Below the pieces are notes generated by a model, which was given only the letters and a program-made list of their open reading frames with translations, was not told the origin of the DNA and did not search any database. 64,000 bases of DNA, from assembly GCA_902540275.1 (NCBI GenBank), contig CACBMB010000004.1, forward strand, positions 1-64,000, in the 5' to 3' direction. The stretch is from an uncultured Pelagibacteraceae bacterium. GTDB lineage: Bacteria > Pseudomonadota > Alphaproteobacteria > Pelagibacterales > Pelagibacteraceae. Positions 48,746 through 59,385 of the stretch are shown here, piece by piece; within the stretch, counting starts at the first letter, position 1, and each line of letters starts with the position of its first letter. The position numbers and the translations under genes were made by a program.

Positions 48746-50424
48746 TGGACTCAAAAAACGTTATAGCTGCAATAGCCTTATCATCAGCTGTAATAGTTTT
48801 ATATTCTTTATTTTTTATACCAGAACAAACTTCTACAAATCAAAATTTAACAAAAAAAGAAAAAATTGAACAAGTTTCTGATACTCCAAGCATTGAAAAA
48901 AAAGAAACTTTAATAGCTATTTCGAGAGATGAAGCGTTAAGTACAAGTGAGAGAATTCAATTTGAAAATGATAATATCATAGGATCAATATCTTTAAAAG
49001 GTGCTTCGATAGATGATTTAACTTTTAAAAAATATAAAGTAAGTCTTGAAAAAGAAGATAGAGTAACTCTATTAGGACCAAGGAATATAAGTGAGGGCTA
49101 TCTAGTAGAAAGTGGTTTTGTAACATCTGATAAAAATATTGATGTACCAAATTCAAAAACGATTTGGTCACTTGAGGGTAATAATAAGCTTACTAACAAA
49201 TCTCCAATCAAACTATCATGGACTAATAATCAAGGTTTAAAATTTGAAAAAAAAATATCTTTAGATGACAAGTATCTTTTTACAGTAAAACAAAAAGTAA
49301 TTAATAAAACAAATAATAAGTATGACTTTTACTCTTATGGCCAAATTATAAGAAATGAAATTCCAGAAATAATTGATTTTCTTATACTTCATGAAGGTCT
49401 AATAGCAACTTTAGATGATGAATTAATAGAAGAGGATTATGATGATATTCAAGAAAATAAATTTACTAAAATAGCTAATAAAGGCTGGTTAGGAATAAGT
49501 GATAAATATTGGATTACATCATTAATTCCTCCCAAAAATACAGAATTTAAAACAACATTTGATTATAAAAACAAATTTAGAGCAAATTTTATTACTACAG
49601 ATCCATTGGAATTAAATGGAAACAGTTCAATTGAGGATGAATTAAAAATCATTGTTGCCGCCAAAAGAGTAGACGTTATTGATGGTTATGCCAAAACACT
49701 TAATATAGAAAAATTTGATTTAGTCATTGATTGGGGTTTCTTATATTTTATCACTAAGCCTCTTTTCTATGGAATTGATTACTTCTTCAATTTATTAGGA
49801 AATTATGGACTAGCAATAATAGCCATAACAATTTGTATTAGATTAGCTTTTTTTCCATTAGCAAATTTTTCATTTAGAAGTATGGCAAAAATGAAAGCAC
49901 TTCAGCCAGAAATGGTTAGACTTAAAGAACTTCATAAAGATGATAAAATGAAATTACAGCAAGCAATGATGTCTCTTTATAAAAAAGAAAAAGTTAATCC
50001 TATGTCTGGATGTTTGCCGATATTAGTACAAATCCCGGTTTTCTTTGCATTATACAAAGTATTGTTTGTAACCATTGAAATGAGACAAATGCCATTTTAT
50101 GGCTGGATACATGATTTGAGTGAGCGTGATCCTACAAGTATATTCAATCTTTTTGGTTTATTACCATATGATGTTCCAAGTTTTTTGATTATTGGAGCAT
50201 GGCCTGTGGCAATGGGTGTTTCGATGTGGGTACAACAAAAATTAAATCCTGCACCAACAGATGCAATGCAAGCAAAAATATTTGCTTTTTTTCCACTTTT
50301 TTTAACTGTAATTCTTGCACCTTTTCCTAGTGGTTTAGTTATTTATTGGACTGTGAATAATATTTTAACTATGGCTCAACAAGTTTTTATAATGAAAAGA
50401 ACGACTGTTAAAACTGTAACATAA
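48745..50424 (+). CDS. yidC: Membrane protein insertase YidC
   Basis: C-terminal YidC/Oxa1 domain (MSGCLPILVQIPVFFALYKVLF), N-terminal periplasmic domain. Confidence 0.97.
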   Translation: MDSKNVIAAIALSSAVIVLYSLFFIPEQTSTNQNLTKKEKIEQVSDTPSIEKKETLIAISRDEALSTSERIQFENDNIIGSISLKGASIDDLTFKKYKVSLEKEDRVTLLGPRNISEGYLVESGFVTSDKNIDVPNSKTIWSLEGNNKLTNKSPIKLSWTNNQGLKFEKKISLDDKYLFTVKQKVINKTNNKYDFYSYGQIIRNEIPEIIDFLILHEGLIATLDDELIEEDYDDIQENKFTKIANKGWLGISDKYWITSLIPPKNTEFKTTFDYKNKFRANFITTDPLELNGNSSIEDELKIIVAAKRVDVIDGYAKTLNIEKFDLVIDWGFLYFITKPLFYGIDYFFNLLGNYGLAIIAITICIRLAFFPLANFSFRSMAKMKALQPEMVRLKELHKDDKMKLQQAMMSLYKKEKVNPMSGCLPILVQIPVFFALYKVLFVTIEMRQMPFYGWIHDLSERDPTSIFNLFGLLPYDVPSFLIIGAWPVAMGVSMWVQQKLNPAPTDAMQAKIFAFFPLFLTVILAPFPSGLVIYWTVNNILTMAQQVFIMKRTTVKTVT

Positions 50425-50451
50425 AGATAAAAATCACACTAATAGAAATTT

Positions 50452-51297
50452 ATGGATTTAGAAAAAATACTTCCTAAAAACGGACCACCAATAGAAGAGG
50501 TTTCTAAATATATTGATAAATACAAAAACGAATTAATAGTTATTAAATATGGGGGTAATGTTTTTATTGATAGAAAAATCTTCGACAATTTTATATCTGA
50601 TATAAGTATATTAAATAAATTGGGTCTTTCTATTGTGGTTGTTCATGGTGGTGGGCCTAGAATAAAAAGAGAATTAGAAAAATCAAACATTCAATCAAAA
50701 TTTATAAGAGGGCTTAGGGTGACTGATAAAAAAATTATAGATATAGTTGAAAATGTTCTAATTGATTTTAATGATGATATTGTAAAATCATTAAAAAAGA
50801 TTGGCTCAAATGCAACCTCAATACACTCAAAAAAAAATAATATTATTGAAGTAATTCCAGAAGCAACAGAACTTGGATACGTTGGTATACCAAATAAAAT
50901 TGATAACAATATTTTGCTTAATGTTATTAAAGAAAATAAAATTCCAATTATTTCACCCTTAGGTTTACAAAAAAATCAAACTTTTAATATTAATGGAGAC
51001 ACTGCTGCTGGAGCAATTGCTAAATCTTTAAAATCCAGAAGATTGCTTTTGATGACTAATGTTGAAGGCGTTTTAGATAAAAAAAAAAAATTAATAGAGG
51101 AAATATCATCATCAGAAATCTTAGAGATGATTAAAAATGAGACTATTACTGGTGGTATGATACCAAAAATAAATACTTGTTTGAATGCAATCAATAATGG
51201 AGTAACTGCAGTTGGAATAATTGACGCTCGACCCAAACACTCTATATTGTTTGAACTATTCACAGATAAAGGTTCTGGAACATTAATAAGAAAATGA
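50452..51297 (+). CDS. argB: Acetylglutamate kinase
   Basis: IVVVHGGGPRIKRELEK, NINGDTAAGAIA, GGMIPKINTC. Confidence 0.96.
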   Translation: MDLEKILPKNGPPIEEVSKYIDKYKNELIVIKYGGNVFIDRKIFDNFISDISILNKLGLSIVVVHGGGPRIKRELEKSNIQSKFIRGLRVTDKKIIDIVENVLIDFNDDIVKSLKKIGSNATSIHSKKNNIIEVIPEATELGYVGIPNKIDNNILLNVIKENKIPIISPLGLQKNQTFNINGDTAAGAIAKSLKSRRLLLMTNVEGVLDKKKKLIEEISSSEILEMIKNETITGGMIPKINTCLNAINNGVTAVGIIDARPKHSILFELFTDKGSGTLIRK

Positions 51298-51983
51298 ATT
51301 TTGGTGAAAAAAAATATCTTTTATTAGATTTAGATGGTGTGTGTTATGGAAAACATAATAATTACTCATTAGAGCGAGTATTTGGTCAAGTCTCAAAAAG
51401 GATGACAAAATTTATTTCGGAAAAACTAAAAATAGACCAAGAAAAAGCAAAAGAGTTACAAACAAATTATTTCTATAAATACAACACATCTCTACGAGGA
51501 CTAATGATACATGATGGAATATCACCAGATGAATTTTTGACTTATGTTCATCAAATAGATCTATCATTTATGAAAGAGGATAAAATTATGAGAAATGAAC
51601 TTGAAAAATTAGATATGGAAAAATATATATTTACAAATGGTAGTGCAGAACATGCTAAAAATATCTTATCACACCTTGGTGTTTATGATTTATTTGGCAG
51701 AGATAAAGTTTTTGATATAAAAGATGCGGGATATGTTCCTAAACCTGAGGCGGAAACTTTTGACCTAATGGTCAAAAAATTCGGTATAGACCCAAAAGAG
51801 ACGATTTACATAGAGGATATAGCGAAAAACCTCCGAATTGGACATGAACGAGGTTGTATAACCGTTTGGTTAATTAATGATGAGCATTTTGGAAAAATAG
51901 ATGCTGATAAAAATTTTATTTCACACAAAACTGAAAATCTATCTTTATTTCTTAGAGAAATAAGGTTATTAAAAAACCAATAA
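51294..51983 (+). CDS. HAD family pyrimidine 5'-nucleotidase
   Basis: LLLDLDGVCYGKHNNY, YIFTNGSAEHAKNIL, IYIEDIAKNLRIGHERG. Confidence 0.88.
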   Translation: MNFGEKKYLLLDLDGVCYGKHNNYSLERVFGQVSKRMTKFISEKLKIDQEKAKELQTNYFYKYNTSLRGLMIHDGISPDEFLTYVHQIDLSFMKEDKIMRNELEKLDMEKYIFTNGSAEHAKNILSHLGVYDLFGRDKVFDIKDAGYVPKPEAETFDLMVKKFGIDPKETIYIEDIAKNLRIGHERGCITVWLINDEHFGKIDADKNFISHKTENLSLFLREIRLLKNQ

Positions 51984-51986
51984 ATT

Positions 51987-52814
51987 ATGACCATAGAAAA
52001 AATTATAAACGAGGCTTGGGAAAAAAAGGATCAAATAAATCAAAATTCTGATCAAAAACTTAAAGATACTATTAATCAAGTTATAGCTGATCTAGATAGT
52101 GGAAAATCAAGAGTTGCAGAAAAAATTAATGGAGAATGGGTGACTCATCAACACTTAAAAAAAGCCATCATGTTAAGTTTCAGAATTTATCCAATGGAAA
52201 ATTTAAATGGCCCTTATAGTAGTTGGTATGACAAAGCTCATCTGCTTAAAGGTAAAACTGCTGGATGGACAAAAGATGATCATGAAAAAGCAGGATTTAG
52301 GATGGTTCCAAATTCACCAGTCAGAAAAGGGTCTTTTGTTGGAAAAAATGCTGTTCTTATGCCGTGCTATGTAAATATTGGTGCATATATCGATGAAGGA
52401 ACAATGATAGATACTTTTGCAAGAGCTGGTAGTTGTTGTCAAATTGGAAAAAATTGTCATATATCTGCAGGTTCAGGTGTTGGTGGAGTTTTAGAACCAG
52501 CACAAGCATTGCCAACAATAATTGAAGATAATGTTTTCTTGGGAGCAATGTCAGAAGTGGTGGAAGGTGTTATTGTTGGTGAAGGTTCAGTTCTAAGTAT
52601 GGGTATGTATATTGGCCAATCAACTAAAATAGTTGATAGAAAAACTGGAAAAATTACTTACGGAAAAATTCCACCTTATTCAGTTGTTGTTCCTGGTTCT
52701 TTACCAGATAAAAATAATTCATCTGCACCATCATTGTATTGTGCAGTAATAATTAAACAAGTTGATGAAAAAACGAGATCTAAAACATCCATTAACGATC
52801 TTTTAAGAGATTAA
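51987..52814 (+). CDS. dapD: 2,3,4,5-tetrahydropyridine-2,6-dicarboxylate N-succinyltransferase
   Basis: Hexapeptide repeats, [36 protein letters not shown]. Confidence 0.96.
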   Translation: MTIEKIINEAWEKKDQINQNSDQKLKDTINQVIADLDSGKSRVAEKINGEWVTHQHLKKAIMLSFRIYPMENLNGPYSSWYDKAHLLKGKTAGWTKDDHEKAGFRMVPNSPVRKGSFVGKNAVLMPCYVNIGAYIDEGTMIDTFARAGSCCQIGKNCHISAGSGVGGVLEPAQALPTIIEDNVFLGAMSEVVEGVIVGEGSVLSMGMYIGQSTKIVDRKTGKITYGKIPPYSVVVPGSLPDKNNSSAPSLYCAVIIKQVDEKTRSKTSINDLLRD

Positions 52815-52816
52815 TT

Positions 52817-53974
52817 ATGCAAAAGTTTAATGAGTTAAAATTAGCTAAAGAGCTAATCAGATTTCCTTCTATTACCCCAGTTGATGCTGGAGTGATCAAA
52901 TTTTTAGAAAAAAAGTTAAAAAAACTTGGATTTAAAACAAAAATACTAGAATTTAAAGAAAAAGGTTTTAGGCCTGTAAAAAATTTATATGCAAGATTGG
53001 GGAAAAAAGGACCAAACTTATGTTACGCAGGTCACTTGGATGTTGTGCCTCCAGGTAATATAAAAGATTGGACCGTAAATCCATTCAGACCATCTGTAAA
53101 AAAGGGCCATTTAATTGGAAGAGGTGCAAATGATATGAAAAGTTCTATTGCAGCTTTTGTTGCTGCTGTGAGTATTTTTATATCAAAAAATAATAAATTT
53201 GATGGATCAATAAGTCTATTAATAACTGGAGATGAGGAGGGTGATGCAGTTAATGGAACAAAAAAGGTTGTAGAATATCTAAAAAAAAAGAGAGAGAGAA
53301 TAAATTTCTGCTTAGTTGGTGAGCCCACTAATCCAAATAAATTGGGTGAAATGATAAAAATAGGTCGAAGAGGAAGTTTAACTGGAAAACTTACAATATT
53401 TGGTATGCAAGGTCATGTTGCTTACCCTCAAAGGGCTAATAATCCATCAACAACAATTGTTAAAATTTTAAATGAAATAAAAGAATTAAAATTTGATAAA
53501 GGCAACAAAAACTTTCAACCAACGAATTTAGAAGTAACCAAAATCAATATAGACAACAGGGCCGATAACATTATTCCTGCAAAAGCAGAGGCAAATTTTA
53601 ATATAAGGTTTAATAACAAACATTCTTCGGTTTCTATAAAAAGAAAACTCAATAATATTTTTAAGAAAATAAGTAGTAAAAATAGATCTAAATATAAAAT
53701 TGAATATAGAGTTTCTGGTGAAGCCTTCTTAACAAAGCCCAATCAGACAACTTTTATGATACAAAAGATTATTAAAAAAATTACTAAAATTAAGCCTAAA
53801 TTGTCTACTACAGGTGGAACTTCAGATTTGAGATTCATAAGAAAATTATCGCCAGGTTTGGAATTTGGTTTAGTTGGGAAAACTATGCATAAAGTTGATG
53901 AGGCTGTATCAGTAAAAGATTTAAAAAATTTAACAAAAATTTATCAAAATATTTTACAAAGTTATTTCAAGTGA
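52817..53974 (+). CDS. dapE: Succinyl-diaminopimelate desuccinylase
   Basis: YAGHLDVVPPG, GRGANDMKSS, STTGGTSDLRFI. Confidence 0.96.
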   Translation: MQKFNELKLAKELIRFPSITPVDAGVIKFLEKKLKKLGFKTKILEFKEKGFRPVKNLYARLGKKGPNLCYAGHLDVVPPGNIKDWTVNPFRPSVKKGHLIGRGANDMKSSIAAFVAAVSIFISKNNKFDGSISLLITGDEEGDAVNGTKKVVEYLKKKRERINFCLVGEPTNPNKLGEMIKIGRRGSLTGKLTIFGMQGHVAYPQRANNPSTTIVKILNEIKELKFDKGNKNFQPTNLEVTKINIDNRADNIIPAKAEANFNIRFNNKHSSVSIKRKLNNIFKKISSKNRSKYKIEYRVSGEAFLTKPNQTTFMIQKIIKKITKIKPKLSTTGGTSDLRFIRKLSPGLEFGLVGKTMHKVDEAVSVKDLKNLTKIYQNILQSYFK

Positions 53975-54900
53975 AAACTGGTTTAATTACTTCAGATACT
54001 TATCAGAATCATGACACGGGTCCCGGACATCCAGAGCAGATCGCTAGAGTCACTGTAATCAATGAAAACTTTAAAAAATTAAATAATAAAAATATTTTAT
54101 GGAAGAAACCATCAATAATTACTGATGATATAATCAAAGATGCCCACGAAGCTAAATACCTTGATTTGGTGAAAAGTTCATTTCCAATGAAAGGTTTTTC
54201 CTCTTTAGATGGAGATACTATTATTTCACCAGGAAGTAAAAATGCTACATTTGATGCGGCCGGTTCAATTGTTGCAGCGATTGATGGTGTGCAAAACAAA
54301 GAATTTAAAAATGCTTTTTGTTCAGTTCGTCCACCTGGCCACCACTGCAATCAAAATAAGGCAGCGGGATTCTGCATTCTAAATAATGTAGCTATAGGTG
54401 CAAAGTATTTGATTAATAAATATAAATACAAAAAAGTTGCTATAATAGATTTTGACGTTCATCACGGTAATGGGACTCAGGATATATTTTATGATAATAA
54501 AAACGTCTTGTTTATATCCACTCATCAATATCCCTATTATCCTGGCAGTGGATCTGAACAAGAAAAAGGTAAATTTAATAATATTTTTAATATTCCGTTA
54601 GCTGCTGGAACAAATTCTGAAGAATATTTAAATGCTTTTGAATTTGCTCTCAAAAAATTAACAGAGTTTAAACCTGAATTTATTCTAATAAGTGCAGGAT
54701 TTGATGGACATCAAGCGGATCCTTTAGCTCAGCTTAAACTTCAAACTGAAGATTTTTATATTATTACAAAAAGAATTTTAGAAACATCAAAGAAATTCTG
54801 TAATGGTAAAGTTGTTTCTATTCTTGAAGGTGGATATGATTTGAAAGCACTACAAGATAGTACTAAGAGACATGTTGATGCATTAATAGAATCCAATTGA
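53971..54900 (+). CDS. Histone deacetylase family (acetylpolyamine/acetoin-utilisation-like) protein
   Basis: GPGHPEQIARV, RPPGHHCNQNKAAGFCILNNVAIGAKYL, DFDVHHGNGTQDIF, SAGFDGHQADPL. Confidence 0.94.
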   Translation: MKTGLITSDTYQNHDTGPGHPEQIARVTVINENFKKLNNKNILWKKPSIITDDIIKDAHEAKYLDLVKSSFPMKGFSSLDGDTIISPGSKNATFDAAGSIVAAIDGVQNKEFKNAFCSVRPPGHHCNQNKAAGFCILNNVAIGAKYLINKYKYKKVAIIDFDVHHGNGTQDIFYDNKNVLFISTHQYPYYPGSGSEQEKGKFNNIFNIPLAAGTNSEEYLNAFEFALKKLTEFKPEFILISAGFDGHQADPLAQLKLQTEDFYIITKRILETSKKFCNGKVVSILEGGYDLKALQDSTKRHVDALIESN

Positions 54901-54930
54901 TTAATAGCTAATACATTATAAGTAGCCTTC

Positions 54931-55422
54931 ATGAAATTATATAGAATAAAAAAATCAAAAATTGACAATAAAGGTCGTGGATTATATGCAACAAAAAATA
55001 TAAAAGCTGGAACTAAAATAATTAATTATATAGGCAAAATCATAACTAACAAATTTGCTGAAGAGTCTGAAAAATTTGATAATAAAAAACCTATCTATTT
55101 ACTCACCTTAAACAAAAAATATACTCTAGATGGAGATTTCAAATGGAATACAGCGGGTTTGATAAATCACTCTTGTGATAACAATTGTGATTATGAGGGA
55201 AAGGGTTTAAAAGTTTGGGTAACAACAATAAGAGATATAAAAAAAGGTGAGGAATTTACTTGTGATTATGGATTTGGTTTTGATAAAGATTATAAACAAT
55301 TTCCATGTAAATGTGGAGCAAAAAATTGTTGTGGTTGGATTGTAAGAGCTGAAAGTAGATGGAGAATTAATAAAAAATTTTCAATCTCTAATAAAAAAAA
55401 ATTAATAAATAATTTTAAATAA
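54931..55422 (+). CDS. SET domain-containing protein (putative protein lysine methyltransferase)
   Basis: SKIDNKGRGLYATKNIKAGTKIINYIGKIIT, GLINHSCDNNCDYE, EFTCDYGF, post-SET-like CKCGAKNCCGW. Confidence 0.93.
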   Translation: MKLYRIKKSKIDNKGRGLYATKNIKAGTKIINYIGKIITNKFAEESEKFDNKKPIYLLTLNKKYTLDGDFKWNTAGLINHSCDNNCDYEGKGLKVWVTTIRDIKKGEEFTCDYGFGFDKDYKQFPCKCGAKNCCGWIVRAESRWRINKKFSISNKKKLINNFK

Positions 55423-56142
55423 AAATAAACCCTCTGCTGGAGCTGGAGGAGCACACAAGGTTCTTTTTTTAGATTTAATCACTTTATCAAATTTTTTTAA
55501 AGACCACTTTTTTTCACCTACGTATTTTAAACAACCAACCATCGAACGTACTTGTTGCTGCAAAAAAGACTGAGATTTAAATTCTATGATAATTTTGTCT
55601 TTTGAAGATTTGACTTTCACTGACCTCATAGTTTTAATTGGACTTTTTGCCTTACAACTTGAAGCTCTAAATGTTGAAAAATCTTTAGTGCCAATTAATT
55701 TTTTGGCACTTTTTTTCATAATTTTAAGATCAAGTTTTTTCATAATATGCCAACCTCTTTTTTCTTCTAAAACTGGTCTACTAAGGCGATTAATAATTAT
55801 GTATTTATATATTCTCAATTTAGCTGAGAATCTTGCATGAAAATTCTTACTTTTCTTTGTTATCTTAAGAATTGCAATTCCATCTTTATTCAAAAAATAA
55901 TTCGCTGACTTCAAAAATTTATCAGTTTGGTTTATTTTATTTTTGGTATCAAAATGTGCAGATTGTTCAATTGCATGCACACCAGCATCTGTTCTACCGG
56001 AACCATGTAAAATAATTCTATCCTTTAAAAGCTTTGAAATCTTATCCTCAACAAGACCTTGGATAGTTTTTCCTTTTTTTTGAATTTGCCATCCTTTGAA
56101 ATTAGTCCCAATATATTCTAATAATATTTGATATCTATACAT
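55402..56142 (-). CDS. truA: tRNA pseudouridine(38-40) synthase
   Basis: YIGTNFKGWQIQKKGKTIQG, HGSGRTDAGVHA, FLQQQVRSMVG. Confidence 0.96.
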   Translation of the reverse strand: MYRYQILLEYIGTNFKGWQIQKKGKTIQGLVEDKISKLLKDRIILHGSGRTDAGVHAIEQSAHFDTKNKINQTDKFLKSANYFLNKDGIAILKITKKSKNFHARFSAKLRIYKYIIINRLSRPVLEEKRGWHIMKKLDLKIMKKSAKKLIGTKDFSTFRASSCKAKSPIKTMRSVKVKSSKDKIIIEFKSQSFLQQQVRSMVGCLKYVGEKKWSLKKFDKVIKSKKRTLCAPPAPAEGLFLFKIIY

Positions 56143-57067
56143 TAGATATTATTGATCCTTTTTTAATTTGAGATCCAAGCATAAACTCTCCTATTTTTTG
56201 AGGTCTTTTTCCTTGTCTCTGAATTTCAACAACTTTGATTGATTGATTATTTTTACAAGCAATTTCTAATTTATCTGATATCACTTCTCCTGCATTCCCC
56301 TTACCGTTTCCAATTTCTGCTTTTAAAATTTTATATCTTTCACCATTAAAATTAAAAAAGGCTCCTGGTGTGGGAAATAAACCATTTATTTTAGCAATGA
56401 TTTTAATAGCTTCTTCATTCCAATAAATTTGACCTTCAGATTTATCAATTTTTTTTGCATAAGTTGCCTTGGAGTGATCTTGTTCTATAAATTTTACTTT
56501 ATCGTCAATTATATCATCAATATTATCTAAAATTTTGTCTGCAGCTAATATTGATAATTGTTCTGATATTTCTTGTGCATTATTTTTATGCTCTAACTTA
56601 ATCTTATAGATGTTACTGATTGGCCCACTATCTAATTCTTCAACTATTTTCATAATAGTAATACCTGTTTCATTATCTAGGTTCATAATTGACCTTTGAA
56701 TTGGCGCAGCTCCTCTCCACTTAGGAAGTATTGAGCCATGTATATTAATAAAACCTTTTCTTGTTAAACCCAAAAATTCTTTAGGAATAATTTGTCCATA
56801 AGCAACTACAATTGCTAGATCAGCATTTAAATTTTTAATAAACTCATATTCGGACTTATTTTTATTTAAAGTATGTGGTGATCTAAAATTTAAATTTAAT
56901 GTTTCAGAAATTCCCTGAATTGCAGATTTATTAATTCTTTGCCCACGATGAGATTTTTTCGGTGGCTGGGTATAAACTGCAGATATGTCGTAGCCATTTT
57001 GATACAGAGATTTTAAAATTGGTACCGCAAACATAGGGGTACCCATGAAAATGATTTTTTTTGACAT
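56135..57067 (-). CDS. fmt: Methionyl-tRNA formyltransferase
   Basis: FMGTPMFAVPIL, INIHGSILPKWRGAAPIQRSI. Confidence 0.97.
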   Translation of the reverse strand: MSKKIIFMGTPMFAVPILKSLYQNGYDISAVYTQPPKKSHRGQRINKSAIQGISETLNLNFRSPHTLNKNKSEYEFIKNLNADLAIVVAYGQIIPKEFLGLTRKGFINIHGSILPKWRGAAPIQRSIMNLDNETGITIMKIVEELDSGPISNIYKIKLEHKNNAQEISEQLSILAADKILDNIDDIIDDKVKFIEQDHSKATYAKKIDKSEGQIYWNEEAIKIIAKINGLFPTPGAFFNFNGERYKILKAEIGNGKGNAGEVISDKLEIACKNNQSIKVVEIQRQGKRPQKIGEFMLGSQIKKGSIISNV

Positions 57068-57070
57068 TTA

Positions 57071-57589
57071 TTAAACAACTATTCGGGTAGATTTTACCTT
57101 AGATAATTTTTTAATAATCATAGATTTTTTTAATTTTGATAGATAATCAATAAAAAGAATTCCTTCTAAGTGATCCATCTCATGTTGAATGCAGGTCGCT
57201 AATAAACCATCAGCTTTAAGAATTTTTTTATCACCATTATAATCTAAATATTCAACTTCACATTTTTTTGGTCTATCTATTTCTGCAAATTGATTGGGAA
57301 CAGATAAGCAGCCTTCCTCATAAGTTGAGTTGGACTTATCTTTATTTTTAATGACTGGATTGACAAAAAACTTTGGTTCTTTTTTATTCTCATCTTTACT
57401 TAAATCCATGACAATAATTCTTTTTGGAATACCTATTTGAATTGCAGCTAGACCAATGCCATTTGCTGCATACATTGTTTCTAACATATCATCCATTAAT
57501 TTTTTTTCGTCAGCACCAACACTTTTAACTGGTTTTGAAATCTGCCTTAAGACCGGATTGGGTTCTGTAAGTATTGTTTTTACTGTCAT
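57071..57589 (-). CDS. def: Peptide deformylase
   Basis: GIGLAAIQIG, EEGCLSVP, CIQHEMDHLEG. Confidence 0.97.
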   Translation of the reverse strand: MTVKTILTEPNPVLRQISKPVKSVGADEKKLMDDMLETMYAANGIGLAAIQIGIPKRIIVMDLSKDENKKEPKFFVNPVIKNKDKSNSTYEEGCLSVPNQFAEIDRPKKCEVEYLDYNGDKKILKADGLLATCIQHEMDHLEGILFIDYLSKLKKSMIIKKLSKVKSTRIVV

Positions 57590-57612
57590 GATATTTTATC
57601 TTAATATAATTT

Positions 57613-59385
57613 TTAAACTTTTAAAGGAAGAACTTTAAGTAAAATTTTGTTTCTTATTAATCCAATATTTAATTGATTTAGTGTGCTGATAATGAAATAG
57701 ATAGTGTCTTCATCCATTTTTTCCAGATCATCTTGTCCAATAACTTCAACAATTCTTAATAAAGCTGTGCCCTTTTCATTATTATTAATCATCACCTGTA
57801 TATCTGTTGGTATTTCAGAATTATTTATTTCATAGAAATCATTGTATTTATCTGAAATTTCTATTCCATCATATTTTAAAGATTCTAAAAAAATTTGATC
57901 TTTTTTTGAAAAAAAATATTTTTTATTCTTTTTAATTTTTTTTAGATAATTATTAACATCTTTTTCAATTTTTGGTTTTGAATAATCTCCACTAAAATAA
58001 TTTAAAAGTTTTGATTGATGAAGAACTTCTTTGTTAAATTTGATTTCACTCGAATTCTTTTTTTTGATTTCTATATTAGTATAATAAAAACTAGTTAAAT
58101 TATCTGGAACATTTGTAGGTTCTATCTTATCTAAAAATTTTCTCAATTCTTCATCAAAAGCTAAACTTTTATCATCACTTTCAAAATTGTTTTTTAATAA
58201 TTTTAATAACTTTAATTTTTCTACTGTTTCTGACTCTAATAAAATTTTTTGATAAATTAAAGCTCTTGCCTCAATATTAGATAAAGATTTATATGATTCT
58301 TCGACATTTAAAAGTTGATTAATGTCAAATTGAAATCGTTTATATATTTTAAATAAATTTTTTTCTGGGTAATTTTTATTATGAGTAGCTTTTTCTAAGG
58401 TAGAGATTTTTTCCAAATCGAAAATATCTATCTTTTCATGAGAACTTAGTAAACCCGAAGAAGACAGATATTTCCAAATAATTTTACTGGTAGTTTCTTT
58501 AGGTTCAAATAAAAATTTTGGATTCGTAATGTGAGCTAAATGAAATTCTAAAATATTTTTTTCTGATATTGTTTCATCAATCTCTGTAGCATAACCTAAT
58601 AAATAATTTATTTTTTTTTCATAATATTTATCTGAGAATCCTAATTCCTTTTTTAAATCAAAAATTAATTGAGCTTCTTCAACTCTGTTATTTTTTATCA
58701 AACAATAAATATTAAACTTAATAAGATATTCATCATCAATTGGTTCTTTATTTTTTGAAAATATTTCACAAGCCTTTTGGACATTAGAAGTAGAAATATA
58801 TTCATCTAATAAAAATTTAGTTAATTTTGGATGAATATTGAAAATTTGATTTTTAATTAAATATTCCTCAATTAAATCTAAATCTGAATTTTTAATAAGC
58901 CATTGCGACCTAAATTTTAAAAAATCTTTTTCAGAAATATTTTTTGTAGGTATGTACGCGTTTGTTAGCATTAATATTTTCATAATGTAAGCTGCGTCTT
59001 TAGATAAGTTAATCTTATCTAATTTTTTAAAAATATTTTTCAACTGATCACCATCAGAATTAGACCACATATTAATATCTAAACTATTTTCTTCAGGATC
59101 ATACAAGCCAAATATTTTAATATCATCAGAATTCAGATCCTCATCTAAATTTATTGATGAAATTTTTTTATCTGACTGCATATTAAAAATTGTTGACTCA
59201 GATTTAATTGTTAAACTGTCATTTGTTTTTTCATTTAAATTTGAATTGAAATCATTACTTTGAATTTTATTCTTATCCACATTCCAAATATCTACAGGTT
59301 CATCTTCAGCATTACTGTTGCCAATAAAAAAAAACAAAAAAATAAGAAAAAAATATTTTTTATTTAATGATCTTAAAATTCTCAT
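57613..59385 (-). CDS. Hypothetical exported protein, helix-rich (about 590 aa)
   Basis: Long ORF with signal-peptide-like N-terminus MRILRSLNKKYFFLIFLFFFIGNSNAEDE; no recognised domain. Start moved to internal ATG. Confidence 0.75.
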   Translation of the reverse strand: MRILRSLNKKYFFLIFLFFFIGNSNAEDEPVDIWNVDKNKIQSNDFNSNLNEKTNDSLTIKSESTIFNMQSDKKISSINLDEDLNSDDIKIFGLYDPEENSLDINMWSNSDGDQLKNIFKKLDKINLSKDAAYIMKILMLTNAYIPTKNISEKDFLKFRSQWLIKNSDLDLIEEYLIKNQIFNIHPKLTKFLLDEYISTSNVQKACEIFSKNKEPIDDEYLIKFNIYCLIKNNRVEEAQLIFDLKKELGFSDKYYEKKINYLLGYATEIDETISEKNILEFHLAHITNPKFLFEPKETTSKIIWKYLSSSGLLSSHEKIDIFDLEKISTLEKATHNKNYPEKNLFKIYKRFQFDINQLLNVEESYKSLSNIEARALIYQKILLESETVEKLKLLKLLKNNFESDDKSLAFDEELRKFLDKIEPTNVPDNLTSFYYTNIEIKKKNSSEIKFNKEVLHQSKLLNYFSGDYSKPKIEKDVNNYLKKIKKNKKYFFSKKDQIFLESLKYDGIEISDKYNDFYEINNSEIPTDIQVMINNNEKGTALLRIVEVIGQDDLEKMDEDTIYFIISTLNQLNIGLIRNKILLKVLPLKV

